From UBA7396 sp034676185 (GTDB lineage: Bacteria; Patescibacteriota; Gracilibacteria; BD1-5; UBA6164), in NCBI GenBank assembly GCA_034676185.1, contig JAUCCN010000009.1, positions 1 to 54,286 on the forward strand: 54,286 nucleotides of DNA, read 5' to 3'. Both the position numbers and the translations under genes were made by a program. Positions 19,000 through 28,760 of the stretch are shown in pieces. A model generated the notes under the pieces. That model was given only the letters and a program-made list of their open reading frames with translations. It did not search any database and was not told where the DNA came from. How positions within the stretch are numbered: position 1 is the stretch's first letter; every line of letters starts with the position of its first letter.

Positions 19000-19920
19000 A
19001 TGCTTTTAGATACTGTTCAGATTTTACAAGATAAAAATAAATCATTTAATGATTTAAATAATCAAATACAGCTTTATTGTATATTTTCTATATTATATCA
19101 ATTATTCTCTAGTGATAGTTTTTATATAAAAATTAAATTATCTGATGAAGATGAGAAAATAAATTATGATGAGGTAAATAAAAAGATCCAGGAATTGCTG
19201 ACAAAATTGAAAATATTACAATATATAGAATATAAGTGATTAGATGATAGAAAGGGAATGGAATATATTTTGAAAGATATAAGTTATCATAAAAATATAG
19301 GAAATATATATAATCAATTTATAAAAAAAATTGGTGATACTTTTAATTGATATAAAAGAAAGAACGAGTATAAAGAAATTTTTTATACAAAAGTGAAACA
19401 TCTATATTCAGTTAAATGAAATAATTTAGAGTTAAGTCAAAGCTTTTTTAAAGACTTTGAAAAATTCCCTTTTACTGAAATTATTTTATATTTAATAAAT
19501 TTAGAATATATTGAATTAGTAAATTGACCAATCATGTTCTTTACTGATTGGAAACTAGATTTAAAATATCATTTCATATTATCAGATGAGTTTGAAAAAA
19601 TAATACAAAATTATAATCCTAAGGAAGATATAGGTAAAATAAAAAATATAATTATAACTTCATGAAAAATTACTATTAATGATAAAATTATAATTCCACT
19701 TACTAGTATTGAAAATATTATTATTAGTGAATTAAATAAAAAAAAGAATTCATCAGGTATATCTAAAGCTAATTTAATAATATTAACACACCAAACTGAG
19801 GATGCTTTTAAACAATCATTAAAAACATTAAGAAGTAAAATAAAAGAATATTGAATAGACCCTAATGATATTATTTATCATAATAGAATTGAAAAAGTTT
19901 ATCTATTAAAAAAATATTAA
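19000..19920 (+). CDS. Unknown protein, possible C-terminal winged helix
   Basis: 306 residues, soluble, no export signal. The first 240 residues are mixed helix and strand without a motif I recognise (NTD: MLLDTVQILQDKNKSFNDL). The last 70 residues resemble a winged-helix DNA-binding domain of the response-regulator type: a recognition-helix-like LKTLRSKIKEYGIDP followed by a beta-hairpin ending VYLLKKY. It could be a regulator of the element. The gene has its own upstream gap (81 bp) and ends 80 bp before a strong terminator. Function not assigned. Confidence 0.6.
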
Positions 19921-19997
19921 AAGGTAGGTAAAAGGTAGAAATCATAGTAGATTTGTAAAAAATATTTTTGTTCTAAAATAAAAGTATAACTCGATTT

Positions 19998-20034
19998 TAA
20001 AAGGTAGGTTTTAATTTAAACCTACCTTTTTTTG
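19998..20034 (+). terminator. Strong intrinsic terminator
   Basis: AAAGGTAGGTTT and AAACCTACCTTT (about 20,001-20,029) form a 12-bp stem with a 5-base loop and a T7 tail. GGTAGG also occurs at 19,922-19,935 just after the stop codon. Confidence 0.85.
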
Positions 20035-20114
20035 TTTTTTTAAAATGTATTATGTTCGTACTTCGAAGCAAAACAATTTATTTCAAACCCAGCTGGTATA
20101 TTAACTTATAAAAT

Positions 20115-20267
20115 ATGAGTTTAAATAATAAAGACCTTGAAACATTCAAGGCAATATATAAAGATAAATTCTGAAAAGAATTATCAAATAATGAAGCTTT
20201 AGAATATGCAACTGCATTACTAAACTTTACAAAAATTTTATTACTTAATAAAAATAAAATATGTTAA
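20115..20267 (+). CDS. Small protein, unknown function
   Basis: 50 residues, MSLNNKDLETFKAIYKDKFG to LLNKNKIC. The sequence resembles the short proteins preceding replication genes in mobile elements, with a helix KELSNNEALEYATALLNF of the kind seen in YopX/DUF-type small helical proteins. It overlaps the next gene by 7 bp (TGTTAA shares the downstream ATG), strong evidence for real translation and coupling. First gene of the 20,115-21,798 replication-like operon. Confidence 0.6.
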
Positions 20268-20563
20268 TACAAGAGTATATTAAGAAATCCATAGATAATG
20301 GGATTATTGCATGAAACTCAGTAAAATTTGCATACCCAAATGGAATTAATTTATTATATCAATTTGCTATTTGAAAAACAGTACAGGCTTTAAAAAAAGA
20401 ATACTGAGAAAAAAATTATAAAGATTTTCTTACAAAAGAAGATTTAGAAAAAATAAATAAATCAGAATTACTTCTTATAGCTTTTCTTGAATCATGAATA
20501 AATCTAAAAGAGATTACTAAAATATATCATAACTCTAGAAAAAGATGAGTACAGATAATTTAA
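20261..20563 (+). CDS. Small helical protein, unknown function
   Basis: 100 residues. MLIQEYIKKSIDNGIIAGNS at the N-terminus, then a Lys/Glu-rich middle, and at the end ELLLIAFLESGINLKEITKI, reminiscent of a short helix-turn-helix (a phrase such as GINLKEI often starts an HTH). It overlaps the upstream gene by 7 bp and the ATPase gene by 19 bp, so all three are translated together. Glycines at AGNS and IGKT are TGA. Function unknown; a replication accessory or regulator is plausible from context only. Confidence 0.65.
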
Positions 20564-21798
20564 AAGACAAAAAAGAAACTCTAGTTTCTTATACAAACAA
20601 TGAGGTTATAGTCGACACTATAATCTCTAATAATAAACCTTTTTTCATAGTATTTAATAGACAAATTAATGAGATAAACTACGTTGAAGAAATAACTATT
20701 TGAGATAAAACCTTTATTCCAATATCTATAAATTCTAGCTTTATAAAATCTTGAAGTATATTATTCCCAACTGATATTATGGACTATGAATCTAAGACAC
20801 AACTATTAGCAGATATATTTAACTTTATATATAAATATGTGGATATCCCCAAAGATTATATAATACTTGCAAGCTATTATGTAATGCTAACTTATGTATA
20901 TGATAACTTCTCAGAAATACCATACCTAAGAGTTATATGAGATTATTGAAGTTGAAAATCAAGACTTCTAAAAACTATATGAAGTATTTGTTATAATCCT
21001 ATGCTGACAAATGGATGAACAAGTATGAGTGCTATATTTAGAATGATAGAAAAATTTAGATGAACTCTAGTTATAGATGAAGCAGATATTAGCCAAAGTG
21101 ATACAAATAATGATATGATAAAGTTATTTAATAACTGATACCAAAAATGAAATCCTATTATGAGAGCTGATGGAGTTTGATTTGAAGTAAATTGTTATGA
21201 AGTATTTTGTCCTAAAATAATTGGTTGAAGAATGGAGTTTAAAGATAAAGCTACCGAATCCAGATGTTTTACTAATATAATGAAAAGAAGTACAAGAATT
21301 GATATTCCTATATGACTTGATACAGAATTTTATGATGAAGCTCAGACTTTAAGAAACAAACTTACAAAGTTCAGATACGATTATTATGATACTATCAAAC
21401 TTGAAAATATCAAAATAGAATGACTTGAGCCAAGACTCAATCAAATAATAAATCCTATATTATCTTTGATTGCTAAAGATGAAACAAAAGAAATAATTAT
21501 AAAGTCTTTATTCAATAAACAATGAGAAATGAAAGATGAAAGAAGAAATAGTTTATTTGGAGTTATACTCAATATTGTAAAAAATAGATTTACTTATCAT
21601 GAAGAAATTTATTATAAAGATATATTGGATGATTTAGAGTTAATAGAATGAACTAAAAATATGACACCAAGAAAACTTTGAAGTTTATTCAAACAAAATA
21701 GATTAAAACTCTCAAGAAAAAATGATGGATCTACTTTACGAAAAGATATAAATACAGATGAATTAGAAAGATTATATGAAGAATATTCTATTGTATAA
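20545..21798 (+). CDS. Replication-type P-loop ATPase (primase-associated helicase-like)
   Basis: 417 residues. Walker A is GDYGSGKSR at residues 132-140, with both loop glycines before K encoded by TGA, and Walker B is TLVIDEADI near 173-181. The surrounding sequence (IILASYYVMLTYVYDNF upstream; CPKIIGGRMEFKDKATESRC with an arginine-finger-like region downstream) resembles the helicase domains attached to plasmid or phage primases (DUF3631/DUF927-like). No primase domain is present. It probably drives replication or processing of the element. The last 100 residues look helical and DNA-binding. Third gene of a coupled operon; terminated by the 21,812-21,869 hairpin. Confidence 0.75.
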
Positions 21799-21811
21799 AT
21801 CTTCACTCTAC

Positions 21812-21869
21812 TCACTACCTACACTTTTATATTAGCAATACAATAAATAAGTAAAGGTAGTGAACTTTT
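21812..21869 (+). terminator. Terminator with a long loop
   Basis: TCACTACCT (21,812-21,820) pairs with AGGTAGTGA (21,855-21,863) followed by CTTTTT. The 34-base loop is unusual for a terminator, so it may also act as an operator or mRNA-processing structure before the recombinase gene. Confidence 0.55.
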
Positions 21870-21954
21870 TAACAAAGAATATTAAAACAATTACAATATT
21901 TTAAAAACCTAAATATTATAATAAAAAGATTTTATTTCATAAAAAATAAGAACT

Positions 21955-23589
21955 ATGAATACAAATATTAAATATTTTCTCTATGTGAGAAAATCAACTG
22001 ATACAGAAGATAAACAAGTACAATCACTTGAAGACCAAATAACATTGATGACTAATAAAGCCAAACTTTTATGAATAGAAATAAAAGAAGTTTTTCAAGA
22101 AAGTATGAGTGCTAAATCTCCTTGAAGGTATAGATTTAATGAAATGATACAAAGAATTCAAGCTTGAGAAGTTAGATGAATATTAGCTTGGAAACTAGAT
22201 AGATTAACAAGAAATCCAGTTGATACTTGAACTATACAGTTTATGCTACAAAATTGAACACTAGATAAAATTATCACAAATGATAGAGAATATTCTCCTT
22301 TAGATGCTTGATTATTATTTAGTGTAGAAACTTGAATGAGTAATCAATTTATACTTGATTTAAAAAAAGCAGTTAAAAGATGAATGGATTCTAAAACTGA
22401 AAAATGAGTATTTTGTGCTAGAGTTCCTGAATGATATATAAATAATAGATTAGAAAAAACTATTGAAATAGATACTGAAAGATTTGATTTAATAAGAAAA
22501 ATGTGGGATATGCTATTAAGTTGAAATTATACAGTTCCTCAAATTCAAAAAATAGCTAATGATAAATGGTGATTTAAAAGAAGGAAAACTTGAAAGTATT
22601 GAGATAAAAAACTTCATTTAAGTTGATTGTATAAAATGTTTAACAATGTTTTTTATACTTGAGATTTTATGTGGAAATGAAGTATAAAAAAATGAACTCA
22701 TAAACCTATGATAACTTATGAAGAATTTTATAGAGTGCAGGAACTTTTATGAAAGAAGGGGTTAAATATAAGATGAAGAGATAAAGAGTTCGCATGTACT
22801 TGATTTATCAAATGTTGAGAATGTTGAAGTGCTATAACAGCTTCTGAGAAAATTAAAAAAATAAAAACTACAGGAGAAACAAAAACTTATATTTACTATC
22901 ATTGTACTAAAAGAAAATGATGATGTGAAAAATGTAGTCAAAAACCTACTAAATTGGAAGATTTAGAAAAAGAAATAAATGGCTATTTATCTAATATTGA
23001 GATGATACCTGAATTTAAAGATTGGGCTTTAGGTGTATTAAGAGAAGATTTTAAAAATGATGTAATACAAAAAGAAACTATTACAAAGAGCTTATATAGT
23101 TCACTTGAGTCATCTGAAAGAAAACTAGCCAAATTAACTGATAGTTTAATATCTGAACTAATTGATGATGAAGAATATAAAATATCTAAAAAGATTATTC
23201 AAATCGATATAAATAAATATAGGGAACAGATAAATAAACTTAATTCAGAAAAAGATGAGAGTATAGAAGAAACTCAAAAAGTATTTGATTTTATAATACA
23301 AGCTAAATCAAAATTTAATCACTGAAGCTTACAAACAAAAAAAGAGATTGTTAGGTCTCTTGGTTGGAATTGGGAGTTAAAGGATTGAAAATTGTATATA
23401 GAAGCCTTTCCTTGGTTTAAACCTATAAAAGAATTATCAAAAGAAATTAGACAAGAAAAAACTTTGTTAAAACTAATAAAAAATAGCACTAGTAAGCCAA
23501 TTACTAATGCTAAAAATTCTAAAATTCCTGTTTGGTACTCCTATGGAGAATTGAACTCCAGTTCCAGCCTTGAGAAGGCCGTGTCCTAA
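21955..23589 (+). CDS. Large serine recombinase (integrase)
   Basis: 544 residues as integrated. The resolvase catalytic domain (1-150) has the nucleophile Ser14 in YVRKSTDTED and the arginine-bearing block KLDRLTRNP. A recombinase domain (about 165-270, PQIQKIANDKWGF) and a zinc ribbon (C-x2-C in CGECGSA and a later CTKRKGGCEKC pair) follow, then a long coiled coil. It integrates and excises the element by a Ser-linked double-strand exchange at the tRNA. The reading frame runs through the 12-bp core at codon 526-530 and ends inside the antisense of the tRNA gene (last 15 residues YGELNSSSSLEKAVS). The native C-terminus seems to lie at 11,816-11,884. Confidence 0.92.
23531..23542 (+). repeat. 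Right attachment site (attR)
   Basis: TTTGGTACTCCT, identical to attL at 11,805. It contains the complement of the tRNA CCA end and the first acceptor-stem bases, and lies within the recombinase reading frame. Confidence 0.75.
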
Positions 23590-23607
23590 CCACTAGACGA
23601 TAGGAGC
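23533..23607 (-). tRNA. tRNA-Glu (anticodon CUC)
   Basis: 75 nt with CCA encoded. Acceptor stem GCTCCTA/TAGGAGT (one G-U), D arm GTCT...GGAC, anticodon stem CGGCC/GGCTG with loop TTCTCAA (anticodon CTC at positions 34-36, reading GAG), and T arm TGGAG/CTCCA with loop TTCAATT. The 3' end is the integration site of the element, which leaves the tRNA intact. It lies convergent to, and overlaps, the end of the recombinase gene. Confidence 0.95.
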
Positions 23608-23648
23608 AAGAGAAAAGTAACTTCAAAAGTTACTTTTTTTATAATGAA

Positions 23649-24116
23649 TTAAGCAGCTAATTTTGCTCTTACTTCTTCTAATGAAACTCCGTGAATATCA
23701 GAAGTTACTCACATTTGTCTTGCAGTTCCATCAATAGTTAACATAGCTCCTGCAACATCAACTGCATTCATATCAACTATTTTTTGTTCTGCTATTTCTT
23801 TTAACTGCTCAAAAGTTAAATGTCCAACTTTATCTTTTTGAGGAACTTTTGAACCACTTTTTAATTTTATTTTTTCTTTTATTAAAACTCCAGCTGGTGG
23901 TTGTTTTACGATAAAATCAAAACTTCTATCTTCATAAACAGTAATGATAACTGGCAATGTTTGCCCCATTCTGTCTTTTGTTTCATCATTGAATCTTTTT
24001 GTAAATTCAGGAATTGCTACTCAGTGTTGTCCAAGCGCAGGTCATACCGGAGGTGCTGGGTTCGCTTGTCCTCATTTAATTTGAAGTTTAATATATCATT
24101 TAATTGCTTTAGCCAT
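23649..24116 (-). CDS. rplK: Ribosomal protein uL11
   Basis: 155 residues. L11 forms the GTPase-associated centre on 23S rRNA. The N-terminal signature is clear: KLQIKGGQANPAPPVGPALG then QHGVAIPEFTKRFN, and the C-terminal RNA-binding domain ends with TIDGTARQMGVTSDIHGVSL. TGA encodes the first Gly of GGQANP and that of PVGPALG (GGA and TGA mixed), among the firmest evidence for UGA=Gly because these residues are invariant. The usual partner rplA is not next to it in this window; the mobile element and tRNA lie downstream. Confidence 0.97.
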
Positions 24117-24339
24117 AATTTTTATTTATATAATTAAAAAATTACAAAATAATGAATTTATTTTGTGAATGCTTATTCTCAAGTATATTTGAATGTTTTC
24201 GGGACAAACCAATACAAGAAAATAAGTTTTTAAATTTAGAAGCCAGAAGATTATATAAAAAAAGTGAGAAAAATCAAATTTTTTTTTGACTATCAAAAAC
24301 TAAAAATATAATAGAATCAATTATTTTTTAAAAAAGAAT

Positions 24340-25158
24340 ATGATAAATGAAAATGATCTTCAAACTTATGTCAATGAAGCCAAGAAAAAAGCAGAAGATT
24401 CAGGAACAAAAAATTTAGAAAAAAGAATGAAAAGAGAGGTGATGAGAGCGATTGCCGATTTCAATATGATTGAAGAATGAGAAACCGTACTTCTTTGAGT
24501 TTCTGGATGAAAAGATTCTATGCTTTTATGATACCTGCTGAGTGAAATCAGAAAATCTTCAAAGAAAAAATTTAATATCAGATGAGTTTATATTTTCAAA
24601 GAATTTCTTATAAATTGTGATATTATGTTTGAAGAAAAAAGACAATATTATGAAGATGTGCTTGGAATTCCTCTGGAAAAAGTAGATGTAAAATTGCCTC
24701 CAGAATCAAAACTCAATGAAGGAATCGGGCAATCTTGCCAATGGTGTGCTTATGCCAGAAGAATTGCTATGATGAAATTATGTAAAAAATATGGGGCCTC
24801 AAAAATAGCTTTCTGACATCATATGGATGATATCGTAGTCACTACTTTTATGAATATGGTACAAGGAAGAAAAATGAAAATTATGCCTCCTATGAATCGT
24901 ATGAGAATGTGAGATATTGCCTTTATCAGACCAATGGCTTATTTGAGAGAAAAAGATGTAATGAGAATGGTACTTGCGAAAGATATTCCTTTTTCAGGAT
25001 GTAATTGTCCCGTTTGAGAAGATAAAATGAGAAACAAAATAAAAAGAGAAATCGTTTGGCCAAATGAAAAAGTACTTCCAAATTTTGTTGAAAATACTTT
25101 TTGGGCACTCATAAAAGATTTTAGAGAAAAATATGAAAAAATAAATTATAGTATGTAA
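24340..25158 (+). CDS. TtcA/TtuA-type tRNA thiolation PP-loop ATPase
   Basis: 272 residues. The ATP PP-loop motif SGGKDS is at residues 55-60, and CQWCAYARR (near 128-136) plus a third Cys in CNCPVGEDKMR match the Cys-ligated Fe-S cluster of TtcA/TtuA proteins. They thiolate tRNA (C32 in TtcA, U54 in TtuA) using ATP. The Cys spacing CxxC and GHHMDDIVVTTFMNMVQGRK favour TtcA, but the exact position is not certain. A monocistronic gene closed by a terminator shared with rlmH. Some of the motif glycines are TGA. Confidence 0.88.
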
Positions 25159-25190
25159 AAAGCTTGAAACAAATGTTTCAAGCTTTTTTT
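25157..25190. terminator. Bidirectional terminator between thiolation gene and rlmH
   Basis: AAAAGCTTGAAAC (25,158-25,170) with GTTTCAAGCTTTT (25,175-25,187), 4-base loop, A and T runs on both sides. Serves the convergent genes at 24,340 and 25,189. Confidence 0.85.
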
Positions 25191-25641
25191 AATGATGATA
25201 CCCACTTCCCTTTTTTATCATAAGAGTTCTATATATTTGCTCTAAAAGTATCAAATATGCCATACTATGTGGAAAAGTCATCGCAGAAAATGAAAGCTTA
25301 AAATCAATAAGATGAATTACTTTTTCAAAATCAACTCCATAAGCTCATCAAATGATAAAAACTATATCTCAAAAAGTTTGTTTCTTTTTTTCTACTAATT
25401 CAAAAAGCTCTTGTGTAGAAATAATGTTTCATTCTATATATAATAAAATCTTATATCCCTTTATTTTTTCTAATTTTTCCCTTAAAATACTTGTTTCCTC
25501 TTCAATGATTTCTCCCTCATTTTTTCTTTTTGATGGTTTTAATTTGATAATTTCAATTTCTTTTGAAAGTCTTTTTTCATATTCTTTTACTGCTCCTTCA
25601 AAATGTTTATAACTATCAGAAAAAAGAATTAGTTTGTACAT
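25189..25641 (-). CDS. rlmH: 23S rRNA pseudouridine1915 N3-methyltransferase RlmH
   Basis: 150 residues, near the family's 155. RlmH is a homodimeric SPOUT methyltransferase that methylates pseudouridine 1915 in helix 69 on assembled ribosomes. The family signatures are present: DIVFIIGGAYGVDFEKV (SAM-binding knot) and the C-terminal FSAMTFPHSMAYLILLEQIY then RTLMIKKGSGYHH. The start at 25,641 overlaps the upstream gene's stop by 13 bp. The target's pseudouridine is made by RluD; the RluA-type enzyme at 5,995 could be that partner. Confidence 0.95.
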
Positions 25642-26174
25642 GATTGTATTATTTTATGATAATATCTCATTGGTAATTTTTTATTTCCATATTGTTCTAT
25701 AAACGCAATCAAAGATTCTTTTGTGAAATCAATCGCACATATTTGAGTCCCCTCAAGAATTTGTCTTTCTATTCCAAATGCTAAAATTTCCTTTTCTTCC
25801 TCACTTAAATCTTCCAGAGACATTTTGAGTTCTACCTTTTGTCAATTCTTTTTAAACGTATCTCTTGTAAGCAAAAGTTTATGAAGATGTTTCACTTTTT
25901 TCTCTAAAAATTGCTCTACAGCTTCATATATTTCACCTTCAGATATAATTTGTTGTTCCAATAAATGTGAAAAATTTAGTTTTTGAACTGGAGAAGATTT
26001 TATCCTTCCATACTGTGCAATTTGAGAAAGAAGTGGAATTTTATGTTCATTCTTTACACTCGGAGAAATAAATTGATGAATTCACTCTTTTATCTCTGTT
26101 ATCAAACTGGATACTTTTGATAAAACTCATGCTTCGCTATTTTCTCACTCAAACTGATTTCGTCATTCTAACAT
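25629..26174 (-). CDS. Helical protein of unknown function, upstream of rlmH
   Basis: 181 residues, soluble, helical, with Glu/Lys-rich segments (MLEGRNQFEGENSEAGVLSK at the start, YYHKIIQSCTN at the end). No family recognised. It overlaps rlmH by 13 bp, so the pair is coupled. TGA appears at Gly-like positions near the start, after which an ATG inside the frame (KMSLEDLS) could act as an internal start; I prefer 26,174 because the whole frame is open and the upstream residues look like protein. Confidence 0.7.
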
Positions 26175-26249
26175 ATAGGTAGTTTAAAAAATATAATGGA
26201 TATTTATAATACTGAAAAATTTCATTTGTCAATGATATCTTATTTTCAG

Positions 26250-26425
26250 GTATAATGGTCCAGTAAAACTAGACAGAAGAAATAAAAAGAATAAGCTAAT
26301 AAAAAAGTAATTCTTAACCATTATAATAATATACTTTATTTGCAAATTTTTCGCATTTTTCTCATCTTCAACTAAAAAACAAATTAAAAAAGAGTATACC
26401 TCATTTTTCTGGTATACTCTTTTTC
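26250..26425 (+). ncRNA. Candidate small RNA (promoter-to-terminator, no ORF)
   Basis: On the plus strand TTGTCA (26,228-26,233) and TATAAT (about 26,250-26,255) precede about 170 bases with no open frame, ending in the terminator at 26,388-26,425. The spacer between boxes is about 17-19 bp. The terminator also serves proS on the other strand, so the RNA is not proved. A short transcript is the simplest use of this promoter. Confidence 0.3.
26388..26425. terminator. Terminator downstream of proS
   Basis: AAAAGAGTATACC (26,388-26,400) pairs with GGTATACTCTTTT (26,411-26,423); T or A runs flank both sides. The proS stop codon begins at 26,428. Confidence 0.8.
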
Positions 26426-28111
26426 TTATAATTGCACTATTTTCACTTCTTGCGATTTTCTTGTTTTGAGCTCATATCATCCAAGCTCTAAAGTTTTTGG
26501 AGAAAGAACGATTCTATTTGGAATTCCAAATAATTCACAATCTCCTGCCTTTTGACCAAATCCAACTTTTTTTCCCATTCTATCATCTAAAATAACTGAT
26601 TTTCATTCTGATTCTAATTTTTTTGCTAAATTCTCTGCTTGTCAAAGATTTTCTTCTCCCATTACAATGATGTAATAATCGTATGGTGCGACTGATTCTG
26701 GCCAAACAATTCCGTTTTCACTCATAAAATATTCAGCAAGTACTCACATAAGTCTTGAAACTCAAATTCCATAACATCACATTTCTACTCTTTCGTTGGT
26801 CTGATTATTTTGATCTAAAAATGAAAGTCAAAATGGTTTTGAATATTTTACTCAAAGATGAAATATATTTCCAACCTCACAAGCTTTTTTAAAAATAAGT
26901 TTTTCTCATGGAACATTTATTGAAGTAAATCCTTCAACTGGTTCATTAAAATCAGCAAACTCTTCTATATCTAAATCAGAAATATTTACATTTTTTGTAG
27001 ATTTTGCAAGAGCATTGGCTCATCCAAAAAAGTTTTTAGATGTTTTTAATGATTCATCTCAAAAATTTTGCATTTTTAATCCTGAATCTTTAAGTGGAGT
27101 AATAAAGCCTCTCACAGTTCCTAATTTTTCTAAATCTTCTTCACTTGCTTGAACGAATCATTCTCCAAATTTTTTGGTAATAAATTTTCTCACCTTTATC
27201 TCATTTACATCCAAATCTCCACGAATTACAATAGAAAAATATTTTCCAGAATCTGTTTTATACACCACTGTTTTGAGCATTTGCCAATCTGGAGATGCAA
27301 AATACTGAGTCATTTTTTCCATATTCACTATTTCTGCAGTCGTATCAATATACTCCATTTTCAATTCTTTTTCTTCAATATTTTTATTATCCGCAATTCA
27401 AGAAGCAAGTTCAAGATTATAACAATATCCTGACGAATCAGAAACAATAACATCTTCTCAAATAGACAAATAGGTTTGAAATTCATGTGAATTTTTATCA
27501 CTAATTGCTCATCCATCCGCATCTGCGATTACTGTATTTTCAGCAATTCCAAGTCTTTCAAACACTCTCATATACACTTTTTTTACTTCTTCGTAAAAAA
27601 CTTCAAATTCTTCTATATCAGAATGGAAACTATAAGCATCTTTCATCACAAATTCTCTTCCTCTGAGTAATCCTGATTTTGCTCTTTTTTCATTTCTAAA
27701 TTTTTTTTGAATATGATACACACAAGTTGGGAGATCTTTATACGATTGGATAAATTCTTTAAAAATATTTACTACATTTTCTTCATTAGTTGGAGCAATT
27801 CTGTATTCTGTATTTCCCCATCCTGGAACTTTAAAATACTCTGGAATTTCCCATCTGTCAGTAATTTCCCATAAATCTTTTGGAGTTAAAATGGTCATCA
27901 GCATTTCATGATATCCCGCATTATCCATTTCTTCTCTGATAATATTTTCTATATTTTTTAATACTCTATATCACATCGGTAAATATTCGTATGCTCAAGC
28001 CATTGTTTGTCTGATATATGATCATTGGAGCAAGAGAGAAGTTGAAATATTATCTGAAACTTTTGGTGCTGATTTCAGAGTTTTAAAAGGAAAAGTTGAT
28101 AGTTTTAACAT
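26426..28111 (-). CDS. proS: Prolyl-tRNA synthetase (bacterial type)
   Basis: 561 residues, the length of the bacterial type with the inserted editing domain. Class II core motifs: motif 2 around FRNEKRAKSGLLRGREFVMKDAYSF (residues about 140-165) and motif 3 with MGCYGIGVSRLMGVLAEY (near 430). Between them a 180-residue insertion holds the editing (INS) domain, including GFITPLK. It charges tRNA-Pro and removes mischarged alanine. C-terminal anticodon-binding domain present. Gly in GIGVSR uses GGA or TGA. Monocistronic. Confidence 0.97.
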
Positions 28112-28228
28112 ATTTTTTCAATTAAATAATAAAGAGAATAGATTTTACACTAGAAAATACCCCTCAGGGATTTTTTGTATTCAAAAAATATGTCATTCAC
28201 TTTATTTTCATAAAATAATTTTACATTT

Positions 28229-28262
28229 AATAAAGGGATTATATAAAAATCCCTTTATTATT
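28229..28262 (-). terminator. Terminator after the 28,294 gene
   Basis: AATAAAGGGATT (28,229-28,240) with AATCCCTTTATT (28,248-28,259), 7-base loop and T-rich minus-strand tail, 32 bp beyond the stop of the secreted protein. Confidence 0.7.
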
Positions 28263-28293
28263 CAAGTTTTTTGCTTTCATACTTATCCCATCT

Positions 28294-28698
28294 CTATATA
28301 ACCATATCTTTATTTTGATAAAAAGTACGATACTTCTGTTTTAAACTTTCTAAAATAATCCCATTTTGAGTAATATTTCTTAAAACCGTTTCATCAAAAC
28401 TCGTATTATAGCTTTCTAAAAGTGTTTTATGAAGTTTTTTTCTTTTTTGAATTTCTTTTTTCAGTATACTTTTTTCTTCATTACTTTTAGATTCAAAATT
28501 ATCTTTTTCTCAGGTATTCTTATTTGATTTTCTATTTGTATTACTTCTCACAGAAGACAAATCAGATTTATTTTCAAACCTTATCTCTAATATACTTTGA
28601 GCAGAAGTGGTATTTAGTGTGATATTTCCTACTCAAACGATTGAAAATAAAAGCAATAATATGGAAAGAAGTTGATTTTTATTATATTTTTTACTCAT
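28294..28698 (-). CDS. Small secreted protein, unknown function
   Basis: 134 residues. A hydrophobic signal (MSKKYNKNQLLSILLLLFSI) ends near TSAQS. The mature part is polar and helical, charged in the middle (NTNRKSNKNTGEKDNFESKS) and Lys-rich later (KKEIQKRKKLHKTL). It follows the 28,761 gene on the same strand. No family recognised; the size and charge suggest a small surface or periplasm-like stress protein, but nothing proves it. Stop TAG. Confidence 0.7.
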
Positions 28699-28721
28699 AA
28701 TGATATATGTTAACAGGTAAA

Positions 28722-28748
28722 AGAAAAGATGAATAATTCATCTTTTCT
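28722..28748 (-). terminator. Hairpin downstream of the 28,761 gene
   Basis: AGAAAAGATGAAT (28,722-28,734) and ATTCATCTTTTCT (28,736-28,748) form a near-perfect palindrome. Because the loop is only one base, in practice some stem pairs open. It lies 12 bp beyond the stop and 24 bp before the next gene. Confidence 0.55.
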
Positions 28749-28760
28749 ATTTCTCTCTTA

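Larger units (their letters stand above)
11805..23542. mobile_element. Integrated element at tRNA-Glu, serine-recombinase type
   Basis: The two ends are a 12-bp direct repeat, TTTGGTACTCCT, at 11,805-11,816 and 23,531-23,542. The right copy contains the last bases of a tRNA-Glu gene, including its CCA. Immediately inside the right end is a large serine recombinase gene. Cargo: ArdC-like protein, a possible recombination protein, PDZ lipoprotein/Fic/HEPN-like/HNH-like operon, J-domain protein, unknown genes and a P-loop replication-type ATPase. No relaxase, coupling protein or conjugation gene is visible, so it is at most mobilisable. Its genes use UGA=Gly heavily, so it circulates among recoded hosts. 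Confidence 0.8.

Noticed and set aside
11805..23542. Conjugative element
   Set aside because: No relaxase, VirB4/TraC-type ATPase or coupling protein; only ArdC is transfer-associated. The VirB2-like gene lies far outside.
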